DNA of 35,095 nucleotides from Actinomycetes bacterium (GCA_021846845.1 JAJZWB010000027.1:1-35095), one strand, 5' to 3'. Counted from the first letter of the stretch, positions 23,090-30,573 are shown. A program made the numbers and translations. Notes: generated by a model not told the origin, from the letters alone.

Positions 23090-23103
23090 TGACTGACCAG
23101 TCA
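23090..23103. promoter_or_regulatory. perfect palindrome, probable TetR-family operator
   Basis: TGACTG-AC-CAGTCA is a perfect inverted repeat 15 bp before the start of the amidase gene, whose operon includes a TetR regulator. Its form resembles operators of TetR regulators of acyl-CoA catabolism. It stands out as AT-richer than its surroundings. Confidence 0.6.
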
Positions 23104-23118
23104 ATCGGGAGGGTTTCA

Positions 23119-23955
23119 GTGCGCGCAGCCGCGATTCAGCTCAACGCAACCGACGACTTCGACCGCAACCTAGCGACGGCGGACAGGCTCGTCCGGGACG
23201 CCGCCGCCCGGGGAGCTGAGCTCGTCGCGTTGCCGGAGAAGTGGACCGTGCTCGGGGGGCGCGAGCAGATGACAGCCGGCGCCCAGACGCTTGACGGGCC
23301 GGCGATCTCCTGGGCTAGGTCGGTCGCGGCCGAGCTCGGGATCGACCTGCTGGCCGGCTCGCTGTTCGAGCGCGAGCCCGGCGCGGAGAAGGGCTCCAAC
23401 ACGAGCGTGCACGTGGGTCCCGATGGCCAGCTGCGCGCCGTCTACCGCAAGATCCATCTCTTCGACGTCGAGGTCGACGGCGCCGTCTACGCCGAGTCGG
23501 CGACCGAGGACCCGGGCGACGAGAGCGTGGTGACCGAGCTGGCGGGCGGCGCGAGGCTCGGCCTGTCTGTGTGCTTCGACCTGCGGTTCCCCGAGCTGTA
23601 CCGGATCCTCGCGCTGCGCGGCGCGCAGCTGCTCGCGGTCCCGGCCGCGTTCACGCTGCCGACCACGCGCGATCACTGGGAGATCCTGATCCGTGCGCGC
23701 GCGATCGAGAACCAGTGCTTCGTGATCGCGCCCAACCAGGTCGGCGAGCACCCTGGTGGCCTTCGGTCCGGAGGGCGATCGATGATCGTCGATCCGTGGG
23801 GGCTGATCCTGGCGACCGCGCCCGATGCAGAGGTCGCGATCCTCGCCGACCTTGATCTGCGCCAGCAGGAGCAGATCCGCAGGCGCCTGCCCACGCTCGC
23901 CCGGCGGCGTCCATCCGCCTATGCGTGGGACGAGGTAGTCGCGGGGGCGGCGTGA
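23119..23955 (+). CDS. carbon-nitrogen hydrolase (nitrilase/Nit family amidase)
   Basis: This 278-residue protein carries the nitrilase catalytic triad: E40 in VALPEKW, K111 in YRKIHLFD, and C152 in GLSVCFDLRFPELYR. The DLRFPELYR continuation and the sequence around RSMIVDPWG are typical of Nit1/Nit2-like amidases, which hydrolyse deaminated glutathione or alpha-ketoglutaramate-type amides. The exact substrate is open. The GTG start has GGGAGGG upstream and sits 15 bp after the TGACTGACCAGTCA palindrome. Its stop overlaps the TetR start as GTGA, so amidase and regulator are co-expressed. Confidence 0.9.
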   Translation: MRAAAIQLNATDDFDRNLATADRLVRDAAARGAELVALPEKWTVLGGREQMTAGAQTLDGPAISWARSVAAELGIDLLAGSLFEREPGAEKGSNTSVHVGPDGQLRAVYRKIHLFDVEVDGAVYAESATEDPGDESVVTELAGGARLGLSVCFDLRFPELYRILALRGAQLLAVPAAFTLPTTRDHWEILIRARAIENQCFVIAPNQVGEHPGGLRSGGRSMIVDPWGLILATAPDAEVAILADLDLRQQEQIRRRLPTLARRRPSAYAWDEVVAGAA

Positions 23956-24614
23956 ACGCGGCCCCGACCGACAAGCGGCGCCTGATCCTGGACGCCGCGG
24001 TGCGCGTGTTCGCCCGCCAGGGGTTCCACACCTGCCGAGTGTCGGACATCGCGGACGAGGCTGGCGTCGCCTACGGCCTCGTGTACCACTACTTCTCCTC
24101 CAAGGAGCAGATCCTCGACACGCTGTTCCTCGAGCGCTGGGAGGTGATGCTCGAAGCGATCGCCCAGGCCGACGCGTCGCCCCGCTCGCCGGAGGAGAAG
24201 CTGGGCGCGATCGCCTCGTTCATCGTCGACTCCTACCGCCACGACCCGGACCTGATGAAGGTGATCGTCGTCGAGGTCACCCGAGCCGCCAATACGTTCG
24301 GGCTGACCCATGTAGACCGGATCCGGGAGGCCTACTCGCGGATCGCGTCGATCGTCGCCGACGGTCAGCGTGACGGGCTGTTCAGGGCCGAGATCACGCC
24401 CGCGTTCGCCGCGCAGGCGTTCTACGGATGCGTCGAGCAGGTGCTGACCGGATGGATCTTCGACTCCGAGCCGGTCGGGACGGCCGAGCTCGAGCGCGCG
24501 AAGTGGATGATCGTCGACACGATCTGCCATGGGCTTTCGTCCGCGCGGGCGCCGGAGGCGACCGGGCCCGGGCCAGGGGCGGCTGCAGGCTCCGCGTCGT
24601 CCAAGTCTGCTTGA
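23952..24614 (+). CDS. TetR/AcrR family transcriptional regulator
   Basis: This 220-residue regulator has a TetR N-terminal domain: RRLILDAAVRVFARQGFHTCRVSDIADEAGVAYG begins at residue 9, and VYHYFSSKEQIL (44-55) is the recognition helix and following helix. The C-terminal ligand domain (60-200) is helical, and the last 20 residues are a flexible Gly/Ala/Ser tail. It resembles FadR-type TetR proteins that respond to acyl-CoAs, but the ligand is unknown. It starts at GTG 23952, overlapping the amidase stop, and probably binds the palindrome at 23090-23103 to control its own operon. Confidence 0.9.
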   Translation: MNAAPTDKRRLILDAAVRVFARQGFHTCRVSDIADEAGVAYGLVYHYFSSKEQILDTLFLERWEVMLEAIAQADASPRSPEEKLGAIASFIVDSYRHDPDLMKVIVVEVTRAANTFGLTHVDRIREAYSRIASIVADGQRDGLFRAEITPAFAAQAFYGCVEQVLTGWIFDSEPVGTAELERAKWMIVDTICHGLSSARAPEATGPGPGAAAGSASSKSA

Positions 24615-24764
24615 ATGCCGCGCGAGATGATGGAGAGTCCGTTGGTGAAGCGGCTAATGTGGTCGGGCCTGATGGCCGGCGTCAGCGCGCTCGCGACGCT
24701 CGTGTCGACCCGCGTGGCCGCCATGATCTGGATGCGCGTGTTCGGCGAAGAGCCTCCAGAGTGA
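24615..24764 (+). CDS. small membrane protein, DUF4235-like
   Basis: This 49-residue frame starts directly after the TetR stop (TGAATG). It has one amphipathic-to-hydrophobic helix (WSGLMAGVSALATLVSTRVAAMIW, about 16-39) and ends in FGEEPPE, reminiscent of the short actinobacterial DUF4235 proteins. Its TGA overlaps the next GTG as GTGA. The tight coupling on both sides supports a real gene despite its size. Confidence 0.65.
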   Translation: MPREMMESPLVKRLMWSGLMAGVSALATLVSTRVAAMIWMRVFGEEPPE

Positions 24765-25021
24765 GCACCGAGCAGACCAGTTCGCCGACGCCCGTCGAGG
24801 CCGAGGGTGTGCCGACGTCCGAGCCGGCCGCGATCACCGGCGATCCCGGCGTGTCCGGGACGGTCGGGACCGAGTCCTTCGGGCCGGGTTCTTCGTCGTC
24901 CACCGACGCTCTGGTGGCCGGCTGGAATCAGCTGCGCGCGCAACGCCCCGAGCTGGCCGCCGGCGTCACGTTCACCGGCGGCATGGTGCTCGCCCTGATC
25001 CTCAAGCGCCTTGCCCGCTGA
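24761..25021 (+). CDS. hypothetical protein with short C-terminal membrane segment
   Basis: This 86-residue protein has a disordered Ser/Thr/Pro/Gly-rich N-terminal half (1-48), a short helix (ALVAGWNQLRAQRPELA, 50-66) and a C-terminal hydrophobic stretch (VTFTGGMVLALIL, 69-81) closed by KRLAR. I do not recognise a family. It overlaps the genes on both sides (GTGA upstream, 11 bp downstream), so it is a member of the holin/DUF3618 operon. Confidence 0.65.
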   Translation: MSTEQTSSPTPVEAEGVPTSEPAAITGDPGVSGTVGTESFGPGSSSSTDALVAGWNQLRAQRPELAAGVTFTGGMVLALILKRLAR

Positions 25022-25415
25022 GACGCCTGAGCGCGCCGACAGCCTCGCGGCTGCGGTCACCGCGGTCTCCGACCGGCTCTCGCTCCTGGTGCGGGAGGAG
25101 ATCGAGCTCGCAAAGGCCGAGATGGCTCAGACGGCCTCGAGCCTGGCTCGGGGGGCGGCGGCGGTCGCGGTCGGCGCGGTGTTCGGCATCTTCGCGCTCG
25201 TGATGGTGCTGCTGACGATCGCCTGGGGGATCAACTCCGCCGTCAGCAGCGTCTGGGTGGGGTTCGCCGCGGTGATGGTCGCGCTGCTGGTGCTGACCGG
25301 CGTCGCGTTCATGCTCGCCTGGCGCAAGCTCCGCGTCGGAGCCCCGGTGCCGAAGATGGCGATCGACGAGGCCCGCAAGATCGGCGCCACGGTGAAGCCG
25401 GGGTCGGGTTCCTGA
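25011..25415 (+). CDS. phage holin family/Actinobacterial holin-X-like membrane protein
   Basis: This 134-residue protein has an amphipathic N-terminal helix (SLLVREEIELAKAEMAQTAS, 24-43) and two membrane helices (about 48-72 and 80-104), the pattern of the PF07332 putative holin superfamily. In chromosomes this family almost always sits beside DUF3618 proteins and is not a phage remnant. The start is TTG at 25011. Its TGA overlaps the ATG of the DUF3618 gene (TGATG). A role in envelope organisation is inferred only from family distribution. Confidence 0.8.
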   Translation: MPAETPERADSLAAAVTAVSDRLSLLVREEIELAKAEMAQTASSLARGAAAVAVGAVFGIFALVMVLLTIAWGINSAVSSVWVGFAAVMVALLVLTGVAFMLAWRKLRVGAPVPKMAIDEARKIGATVKPGSGS

Positions 25416-25660
25416 TGGCGTCGCGCACCCCGGAGCAGATCCGCGAATCGATCGAGGCCAACCGGCAGGAGCTCGGCACCGCCGTCGAACAGCTGCGCGT
25501 CGAGGTCGTGAAGCTGACCGACTGGCGTGAGCAGCTTCGCCGTTACGAGCCACAGGTGCTGGTCGGCGCCGGGGTGGCGGGGTTTGTGCTCGGCGGCGGG
25601 ATCGCGGCGCTTGGTGCGCTGGCGTTCGGGCGTCGCCGCCGCCGGTCCGGTCGTCGCTGA
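25415..25660 (+). CDS. DUF3618 family membrane protein
   Basis: This 81-residue protein has the DUF3618 signature RTPEQIRESIEANRQELGTA (4-23) followed by a helix (VEQLRVEVVKLTDWREQL), then one membrane segment (QVLVGAGVAGFVLGGGIAALGALAF, 47-71) and a basic C-terminus. The function is unknown. It is translationally coupled to the holin-like gene. Its final codons and stop recur as a diverged copy 69 bp downstream. Confidence 0.9.
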   Translation: MASRTPEQIRESIEANRQELGTAVEQLRVEVVKLTDWREQLRRYEPQVLVGAGVAGFVLGGGIAALGALAFGRRRRRSGRR

Positions 25661-25753
25661 CCGCCGCCCGGTTCGTCTCCCGCCGCCCGGTTCGTCTCCC
25701 GCCCGCCCGGTTGGTCGCGTCGTCGCTGCGCGCCGCCCGGTTCGCCTCCCGCC
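25650..25753. repeat. duplication of the DUF3618 gene end plus internal short repeats
   Basis: Bases 25650-25684, which include the TGA stop (gtcgtcgctgacc), recur at 25719-25753 with three mismatches in 35; the stop is destroyed in the copy. A further ccgcccggttcgtctcccg unit recurs inside. The region fills the gap to the convergent degV gene. Confidence 0.85.
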
Positions 25754-25774
25754 AGGGGCGGCCGTCGCCACGTC

Positions 25775-26629
25775 TCAGGCCAGGAAGGAGCTCGGCAAGC
25801 CGCCGACCGCGAGCATGCCGGGACCCACGTGCGTGCCGATCACCGGGCCGATCTCGGACACCGAGATCGGCGGCGCCCCGAACAGCTCGGTGCCCCGCTT
25901 TACCAGGGCGTCCGCCGTCTCGGCGGCGCGGATGTGCTGGACCATCCAGGCGTCGGCGCCCTCGTGCGCCCGCTCCTCAAGCAGCTGCATCAGCCGCTCC
26001 AGCGCGCGACGCGCGGTGCGAACCCGCTCGACGGGCGTGATCTCCCTCTCCAGCGTGAGGATCGGCTTGATCTTCAGCGCCGATCCCAGCCACGCCTGCG
26101 CGCCGCCGATCCGGCCGCCGCGGCGCAGGTACTCCAGCGTGTCGACGGCGAACCATGTCTTGAGCCCCGCACGAGCTCGCCGTGCGTGCTCGGCGACGGC
26201 GGTCGCGTCGGCGCCGCGCCGCGCGGCGGCCGCCGCGGCGACCGCCACCAGCCCCTCGCCTCCGCAGGCCGTCTCGGAGTCGACGATCACGACCCGTGAG
26301 GCACGCTCGCCGAGCTGGTCGCGCGCCTGCTCGGCCGCGTGCACCGTCCCGGAGATGCCCCCTGAGAGATGGATCGAGACGATCTCATGGCCATCCTCGA
26401 GCAGCGGCTCGTAAACGGCGAGGAAGTCGCCGATCGAGGGCTGCGAGGTGGTCGGCAGCACGGGGTCGGACCCGAGCCTCCGGTAGTACGCGCCGTAGTC
26501 GGAGATGTCTCCCTCGCGCTGGGCGCCCTCCGGCCAGTGGACGTAGAGGCTGACCTCGTGCAGGCCCGCGCGGGCCACGACCTCGGCGGGCAGGTAGTGG
26601 CATGTGTCCGTGACGATCGCTACCGGCAT
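25775..26629 (-). CDS. DegV family fatty-acid-binding protein
   Basis: This 284-residue protein has the DegV layout: AIVTDTCHYLP at the N-terminus (4-14), TTSQPSIGDFL (60-70) and HLSGGISGTVHAA (87-99), which hold the carboxylate of a bound fatty acid, then EYLRRGGRIGGAQAWLGSALKIKPIL (about 165-190). Known: DegV/FakB proteins present fatty acids to the kinase FakA for phosphorylation. No fakA-like gene is in the window, so whether this one works in that pathway is open. The ATG at 26629 follows a TAGGGT box by 9 bases. Confidence 0.9.
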   Translation of the reverse strand: MPVAIVTDTCHYLPAEVVARAGLHEVSLYVHWPEGAQREGDISDYGAYYRRLGSDPVLPTTSQPSIGDFLAVYEPLLEDGHEIVSIHLSGGISGTVHAAEQARDQLGERASRVVIVDSETACGGEGLVAVAAAAAARRGADATAVAEHARRARAGLKTWFAVDTLEYLRRGGRIGGAQAWLGSALKIKPILTLEREITPVERVRTARRALERLMQLLEERAHEGADAWMVQHIRAAETADALVKRGTELFGAPPISVSEIGPVIGTHVGPGMLAVGGLPSSFLA

Positions 26630-26638
26630 GCGCGCGGC

Positions 26639-26644
26639 ACCCTA
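26639..26644 (-). promoter_or_regulatory. putative -10 box of degV (leaderless arrangement)
   Basis: TAGGGT on the minus strand ends 9 bases before the ATG at 26629. Confidence 0.5.
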
Positions 26645-26725
26645 GCAAGGGGCCGTGCCACGGTCCCTGCGCACCGACGCCGGGGTCGCCGTCCCTGGGG
26701 TCGCGTGGTAGCCCTCGGGGATCGG

Positions 26726-26755
26726 TTGCGCCGGCACACCGGCAAGTGGTATAAG
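26726..26755 (+). promoter_or_regulatory. promoter of the CHAP gene with inverted repeat in its spacer
   Basis: TTGCGC (26726-26731) and TATAAG (26750-26755; five of six to TATAAT) are 18 bp apart. The spacer contains a GCCGG-CACA-CCGGC inverted repeat (26730-26743), which could be an operator. Unlike most genes here, a leader of about 40 bases with GGAGG follows. Confidence 0.5.
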
Positions 26756-26803
26756 ACCCGCGATGTCCTGAGGGGCAGCTCCGTCCATCCTGGAGGTGGC
26801 CAG

Positions 26804-28243
26804 ATGCGCGTGCGCAAGGTGCTCTCGTTCCCGGCAGCTGTCTGCGTGGGTGTGGCCGGCGCCGCGCTGGTGGCCGGCGAGCTGCCGGGGGCGGCGGTCG
26901 CCGGTACGAAGCTGCGCGGGCCCGCCAAGCCCGTGGTTGAGTTCGTCACGCCGACGGTCCGTGCGGGCGCGGTCGGACGACTGGACGTCGACGCGATCGA
27001 TGCCCGGGTGTGCGAGCTGGTGTTCGCGGGCCCGGGCGGACGGCGTCAGGGTCCGTTCGTCGTCGTGGTTCGCCGCCAGCACGTCCGGTGGCGCTGGCGG
27101 GTGCCCGCAGGCGCCGGTTCGGGCCGCTGGCGGGCGACCGTGTCGTGCGCCAGGTCTAGCGCGGCGCTGCATCAGGCCCGCCACCGGGGCGAGGTGGTCT
27201 CACGGTTCGCGGTCGCGGGCGGCAGGCGACGCGCGCCGGCTGAGATCGTCGCGCCGCGCTCGTTGCGAGTGGGCACCTTCAGCCGGGCGCCGGCCGGGCG
27301 AGCCGCTTCCACCGGCGGCGCCGTCGTCGGGCTCGGGGCAGGTCACAACCCGTTCCCGTTCGGGCAGTGCACCTACCACGCCTACGAGACCAGGCCGGAT
27401 ATCTACGACTACGCGGTGGCGCACGGCATCCCGCGCGGAGGCGTCGCGAGCAGCGCCAGGTTCGGAGGCATCCCCGATTACTGGTGGAACGCCTGGCGCT
27501 GGCTGTCCAACGCGCAGCGGGTGGGGATCCCGACGGGCACGACTCCGGTGGCGGGCGCGATCGTGGTCTTCCCGCGCGGGTACGGCGGGAGCCCGGTCGG
27601 CCACGTCGCCTACGTGGTGTCGGTCTACCCGAACGGGACCTATCTGGTCTCCGAGCGCAACTGGGACTACAACCCGAACATCACGTACAGGCTCGTCTAT
27701 CCGGGGTATCCGGGCGTGGGCTTCATCTACGGGGGACCGGCCGGGAACGGCCCGGCGCCGCCGGCGACCACCAGCGCGCCGACGACCACCAGCGCGCCGC
27801 CGGCGACCACCAGCGCGCCGACGACCACCAGCCCACCGCCGGCGACCACCAGCGCGCCGACGACCACCAGCCCACCGCCGACGACCACCAGCGCGCCGAC
27901 GACCACCAGCCCACCGCCGACGACCACCACCACCCAGAGCACCACCCCTCCGCCCCCGCTGGCGTACTGGACCTACAACGTCTACGGCGTCGGCACGTGC
28001 GCGACCTGCGTCCTGTACGAGCGCAGCGGGCCCGGATACAGCAGCTACGCGATCGTCGGAAGCCTGCGAGAGGGGGCCGCGGTCGAGATCGTCTGCCAGA
28101 CTCCCGGCCAGACGGTCACGCCCAACCCCGGCACGCCCTCGGACGTCTGGGACAGGCTGACCAACGGCGCGTACGTCACCGACGTCTACGTAGACACCCC
28201 CGGGGTCGGGGGAGGCTTCTCCTCGCCGATCCCGAGGTGCTGA
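26804..28243 (+). CDS. secreted CHAP-domain peptidoglycan hydrolase with Pro/Thr linker and SH3-like C-terminus
   Basis: This 479-residue protein has a signal peptide (RVRK, hydrophobic core to about 26, cleavage near AVA at 31-33), a basic beta-rich region (34 to about 170), and a CHAP amidase/endopeptidase domain (about 180-310). Its catalytic cysteine is in FGQCTYHAYETRPD (C189) and its histidine in VGHVAYVVS (H267). DYWWNAWRWLSNAQ and RNWDYNPNITYR are internal hallmarks. A Pro/Thr/Ser linker of about 65 residues (TTSAPTTTSPPP repeats, about 318-383) leads to an SH3-like wall-binding domain (386-479) with cysteine pair CATC. Inference: cell-wall remodelling. The ATG at 26804 has GGAGG upstream. 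Confidence 0.88.
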   Translation: MRVRKVLSFPAAVCVGVAGAALVAGELPGAAVAGTKLRGPAKPVVEFVTPTVRAGAVGRLDVDAIDARVCELVFAGPGGRRQGPFVVVVRRQHVRWRWRVPAGAGSGRWRATVSCARSSAALHQARHRGEVVSRFAVAGGRRRAPAEIVAPRSLRVGTFSRAPAGRAASTGGAVVGLGAGHNPFPFGQCTYHAYETRPDIYDYAVAHGIPRGGVASSARFGGIPDYWWNAWRWLSNAQRVGIPTGTTPVAGAIVVFPRGYGGSPVGHVAYVVSVYPNGTYLVSERNWDYNPNITYRLVYPGYPGVGFIYGGPAGNGPAPPATTSAPTTTSAPPATTSAPTTTSPPPATTSAPTTTSPPPTTTSAPTTTSPPPTTTTTQSTTPPPPLAYWTYNVYGVGTCATCVLYERSGPGYSSYAIVGSLREGAAVEIVCQTPGQTVTPNPGTPSDVWDRLTNGAYVTDVYVDTPGVGGGFSSPIPRC

Positions 28244-28352
28244 GCAAACCGGCCGTCCGCGTGCCGGAGGGCCGGCGGACGAGGGGCGGCTTCCGGGCCA
28301 CGCGCCGCGCGAGCCCCCGGTCCGGGCCCAGGGCGACGGGGTTGAGCGCGAC

Positions 28353-28384
28353 CGAGCCGGGGGAGGGCGGGGGCGCCCGGCTCG
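28353..28384. terminator. bidirectional hairpin between convergent genes
   Basis: CGAGCCGGG (28353-28361) pairs perfectly with CCCGGCTCG (28376-28384) around a G-rich loop. It lies between the CHAP gene stop (28243) and the AhpD-like gene stop (28432). No T-tract. Confidence 0.5.
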
Positions 28385-28431
28385 CGGTCACGCTCCCCCG
28401 CGCCCCGCCGCGCGGCGACCTCAGGCGTCTC

Positions 28432-28773
28432 TCAGTCCGCGGCGTACTCGCGGAAGGCGGCCAGCGCGCGCGGGCCCCAGACGGTGCCGGGCCCGCCGTT
28501 CATCATCACGACCACGCCCATCGCCTCGGCGACCTCGGCCTCGGTCGCGCCCGCCCGCGCGAGGCCGCGGCCGTGCGACGAGATGCAGCCGTCGCACTCA
28601 CGCGTGGCCGCGATGGCCATCGCGATCAGCTCCTTGACCTTCACCGACAGCGCACCTTCGACCATCACCGCGCGATGCATGGCGGAGTAGCCCGCGATCA
28701 CGTCGGGGATCTCGGCTCGCAGCCGCCGCGCCGGCTCGGCCAGCTCGCGCGCCACCTCGTGGAAAGTGTCCAT
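28432..28773 (-). CDS. carboxymuconolactone decarboxylase/AhpD-like protein
   Basis: This 113-residue protein is a single CMD domain. The AhpD-type redox site ECDGCISSH gives C60, C63 and H67, preceded by VKELIAMAIAATR (45-58) and followed by the helix GATEAEVAEAMGVVVMMNG. The CxxC plus histidine argues for a peroxidase-like or thiol redox role rather than true decarboxylation. The ATG at 28773 is chosen because GGAGG lies 6-7 bases upstream; the frame is open to 28809 but lacks a second site. It follows the bolA-grxD-mtnA run in the same direction, separated by a hairpin. Confidence 0.88.
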   Translation of the reverse strand: MDTFHEVARELAEPARRLRAEIPDVIAGYSAMHRAVMVEGALSVKVKELIAMAIAATRECDGCISSHGRGLARAGATEAEVAEAMGVVVMMNGGPGTVWGPRALAAFREYAAD

Positions 28774-28823
28774 CACGACCTCCGTTCTCTGACTGGATTT
28801 GCCTGTCACGGCTGAGCGGACCG

Positions 28824-28846
28824 CGGCCCGTGGTCAGGACGGGCCG
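28824..28846 (-). terminator. hairpin downstream of mtnA
   Basis: CGGCCCGT (28824-28831) and ACGGGCCG (28839-28846) form a perfect 8-bp stem with a 7-base loop just after the mtnA stop. It may end the bolA-grxD-mtnA transcript before the AhpD-like gene. Confidence 0.45.
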
Positions 28847-28867
28847 GCCGGTGCCCATGACAGCACG

Positions 28868-29875
28868 CTATCGGCCGTTCAGCAGCGCGAGAACCGACTC
28901 TCCGCGGGCCGGCGATGCGACGCCGCGGTCGGTGACCAGCGCCGTCACCAGTGCCGCGGGAGTCACGTCGAACGCAGGGTTCAGGCAGCGCGTGCCGATG
29001 GGCGCGATGCCCACCGGCCCCGTCTCGGCGCGCGCCGTCCGAACCTCTTCCCCGTCGCGCTGCTCGATCGCGATCTGCGAGCCCGACGCGCACCGCGGGT
29101 CGATCGTCGTCGTCGGGCCGGCGACGACGAACGGGATCGAGGCCGCCGACGCCGCCAGCGCGTGCGCGTAGGTGCCCACCTTGTTGGCGACGTCGCCGTT
29201 GGCCGCGACCCGGTCGCAGCCGACGACGACCGCGTCGATCTCGCCCGTCGCGATCAGTCCCGCGGCCGCGCCGTCGACGACCAGTGCGTGCTCGATCCCC
29301 AGCCGGTCCAGCTCGTATGCGGTCAGGCGCGCGCCCTGAAGCAGCGGCCGGGTCTCGCAGGCCAGCACCAGCTCCAGCTCGCCCCGCAGGGCCAGCTCGG
29401 CGATCACCGCCAGTGCGGTGCCGCGGCCCGGAGCCGCCAGAGCGCCCGTGTTGCAGTGGGTCAGGATCCGCCGCCGGCCGGCGAGCAGGTCCGCGCCGTG
29501 GCGGGCGATCGCGTCACTCGCGCTCCGCTCCTCGGCGTCCAGCCCTCGGGCCTGCGCGAGTGCCGCCGCCGCCCGCTCCGCCGACGGCACCGCCGCGGCC
29601 GCCGCCGCGACGCGCTCGACGGCATGCCTGAGGTTGACCGCCGTCGGGCGGGCGGCTGTGACCGCCTCGCAGACGGACTCCAGGCAATCCGGGTCCCGAG
29701 TGAGATCGAGTGCGACCGCGTACGCGGCCGCGACGCCGATCAGCGGCGCGCCACGGATGCTCAACCGCCGGATCGCGTCGACGACCTCGGCGGCGGTTCG
29801 CAGCTCGAGCTCGGTCTCGTCCCACGGCAGCCGCGTCTGGTCGAGCGCCCAGAGCGCGCCGCGCTCGAAGCGCAG
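28868..29875 (-). CDS. mtnA: S-methyl-5-thioribose-1-phosphate isomerase (start codon uncertain)
   Basis: This protein, 335 residues from the proposed start, has MtnA hallmarks: LDQTRLPWDE (11-20), RRLSIRGAPLIGVAAAY (36-52), HCNTGALAAPGRGTAL (140-155, catalytic C141), ACETRPLLQGARLTAYEL (172-189) and GCDRVAANGDVANKVGTY (219-236, catalytic D221). It isomerises 5-methylthioribose-1-phosphate in methionine salvage. Oddly, no ATG, GTG or TTG lies in frame between the grxD stop (29923) and LDQTRLP; the nearest canonical start is at 30223, deep inside grxD in another frame. I give CTG 29875 as the most plausible; ATC 29884 is an alternative. The frame itself is intact. No other methionine-salvage gene is nearby. 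Confidence 0.8.
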   Translation of the reverse strand: MRFERGALWALDQTRLPWDETELELRTAAEVVDAIRRLSIRGAPLIGVAAAYAVALDLTRDPDCLESVCEAVTAARPTAVNLRHAVERVAAAAAAVPSAERAAAALAQARGLDAEERSASDAIARHGADLLAGRRRILTHCNTGALAAPGRGTALAVIAELALRGELELVLACETRPLLQGARLTAYELDRLGIEHALVVDGAAAGLIATGEIDAVVVGCDRVAANGDVANKVGTYAHALAASAASIPFVVAGPTTTIDPRCASGSQIAIEQRDGEEVRTARAETGPVGIAPIGTRCLNPAFDVTPAALVTALVTDRGVASPARGESVLALLNGR

Positions 29876-29922
29876 CGCGACGATGGGCCCGCGACGGGCG
29901 GCGTCGATGCCGGTGGAGAGTG

Positions 29923-30315
29923 CTACAGCCGGTTCTCGATCGTCAGCGGCGCGTCGGATGCGCCATCCGCGGTGCCGTCCGAGCCGGCTGACGGACCGCC
30001 TTCGAGCCCCAGCGCCCGCGTGAGCTCTCCGGACTCGTACATCTCGGTCACGATGTCGCAGCCGCCCACCAGTTCGCCCTCGACGAACAGCTGCGGGATC
30101 GTCGGCCAGCTGGAGATGGACGACAGCTCCTGTCGGATGCGGGGATCTGGCAGCACGTCCACGGCGGCGAAGCTCGCGCCCACCGAGTTGAGCATCGCCA
30201 CGGTCCTCGCCGAGAAGCCGCACATCGGGGACTCCGGTGTCCCCTTCATGAACAGGATCACCGGGTTGGAGTCGATCGCCTCCTGGATCGCATCGCGCAT
30301 CTGATTCTCGCTCAT
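29923..30315 (-). CDS. grxD: monothiol glutaredoxin (CGFS type, Grx4/GrxD family)
   Basis: This 130-residue protein is a monothiol glutaredoxin: VILFMKGTPESPMCGFSARTV spans residues 19-39 with active-site C32 in CGFS, and WPTIPQLFVEGELVGGCDIV gives the cis-proline and GG motifs. CGFS glutaredoxins bind a 2Fe-2S cluster with glutathione and partner BolA proteins; bolA is directly upstream with an ATGA overlap. A 25-residue acidic, Gly/Ser-rich tail (about 105-130) is extra relative to E. coli GrxD. Use of this family implies a glutathione-like thiol in the organism, which is an inference. Confidence 0.93.
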   Translation of the reverse strand: MSENQMRDAIQEAIDSNPVILFMKGTPESPMCGFSARTVAMLNSVGASFAAVDVLPDPRIRQELSSISSWPTIPQLFVEGELVGGCDIVTEMYESGELTRALGLEGGPSAGSDGTADGASDAPLTIENRL

Positions 30316-30566
30316 CGGGTCTCCTCTGCTTCGCTGGCCCGGGTCTGGATCGACAGCGCGTGGATCCGGCCGCCGATCTCGTCTCCGAACACGTCGTAGA
30401 CGAGGCGATGCTGGGCGATGCGGCCCAGCCCGGCGAACGCGGGGGCGCTGATGACCGCGTTGAAGTGATGACCGTCCCCGGTTACGCTGGCGACCGCGCC
30501 GGGGATGCCGGCCTCGATCCTGATCTTCAGCTCCTCGGGGGTGGCCGACTCGGATGTGTCTGACAT
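30312..30566 (-). CDS. bolA: BolA family protein
   Basis: This 84-residue protein shows the BolA core: VTGDGHHFNAVISAPAFAGL (28-47) and RIAQHRLVYDVFGDEIGGRIHALSIQT (49-75), including the conserved histidines of the BolA-Grx cluster interface (H33/H34 and H69). It precedes and overlaps grxD by 4 bp, the classic functional pair in Fe-S trafficking. A TAAGCT box ends 7 bases before its ATG. It is divergent from an A-type Fe-S carrier over 50 bp, so three Fe-S genes meet at this point. Confidence 0.92.
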   Translation of the reverse strand: MSDTSESATPEELKIRIEAGIPGAVASVTGDGHHFNAVISAPAFAGLGRIAQHRLVYDVFGDEIGGRIHALSIQTRASEAEETR

Positions 30567-30573
30567 CGCCCCT

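Noticed and set aside
25011-25415. Prophage remnant because of a holin-like gene
   Set aside because: No other phage genes are present; this holin-like family is a common chromosomal partner of DUF3618 proteins.
28868-30223. 451-codon version of mtnA starting at 30223
   Set aside because: It would overlap grxD by 300 bp in another frame, and its first 115 residues are Arg-rich shadow sequence without MtnA similarity.
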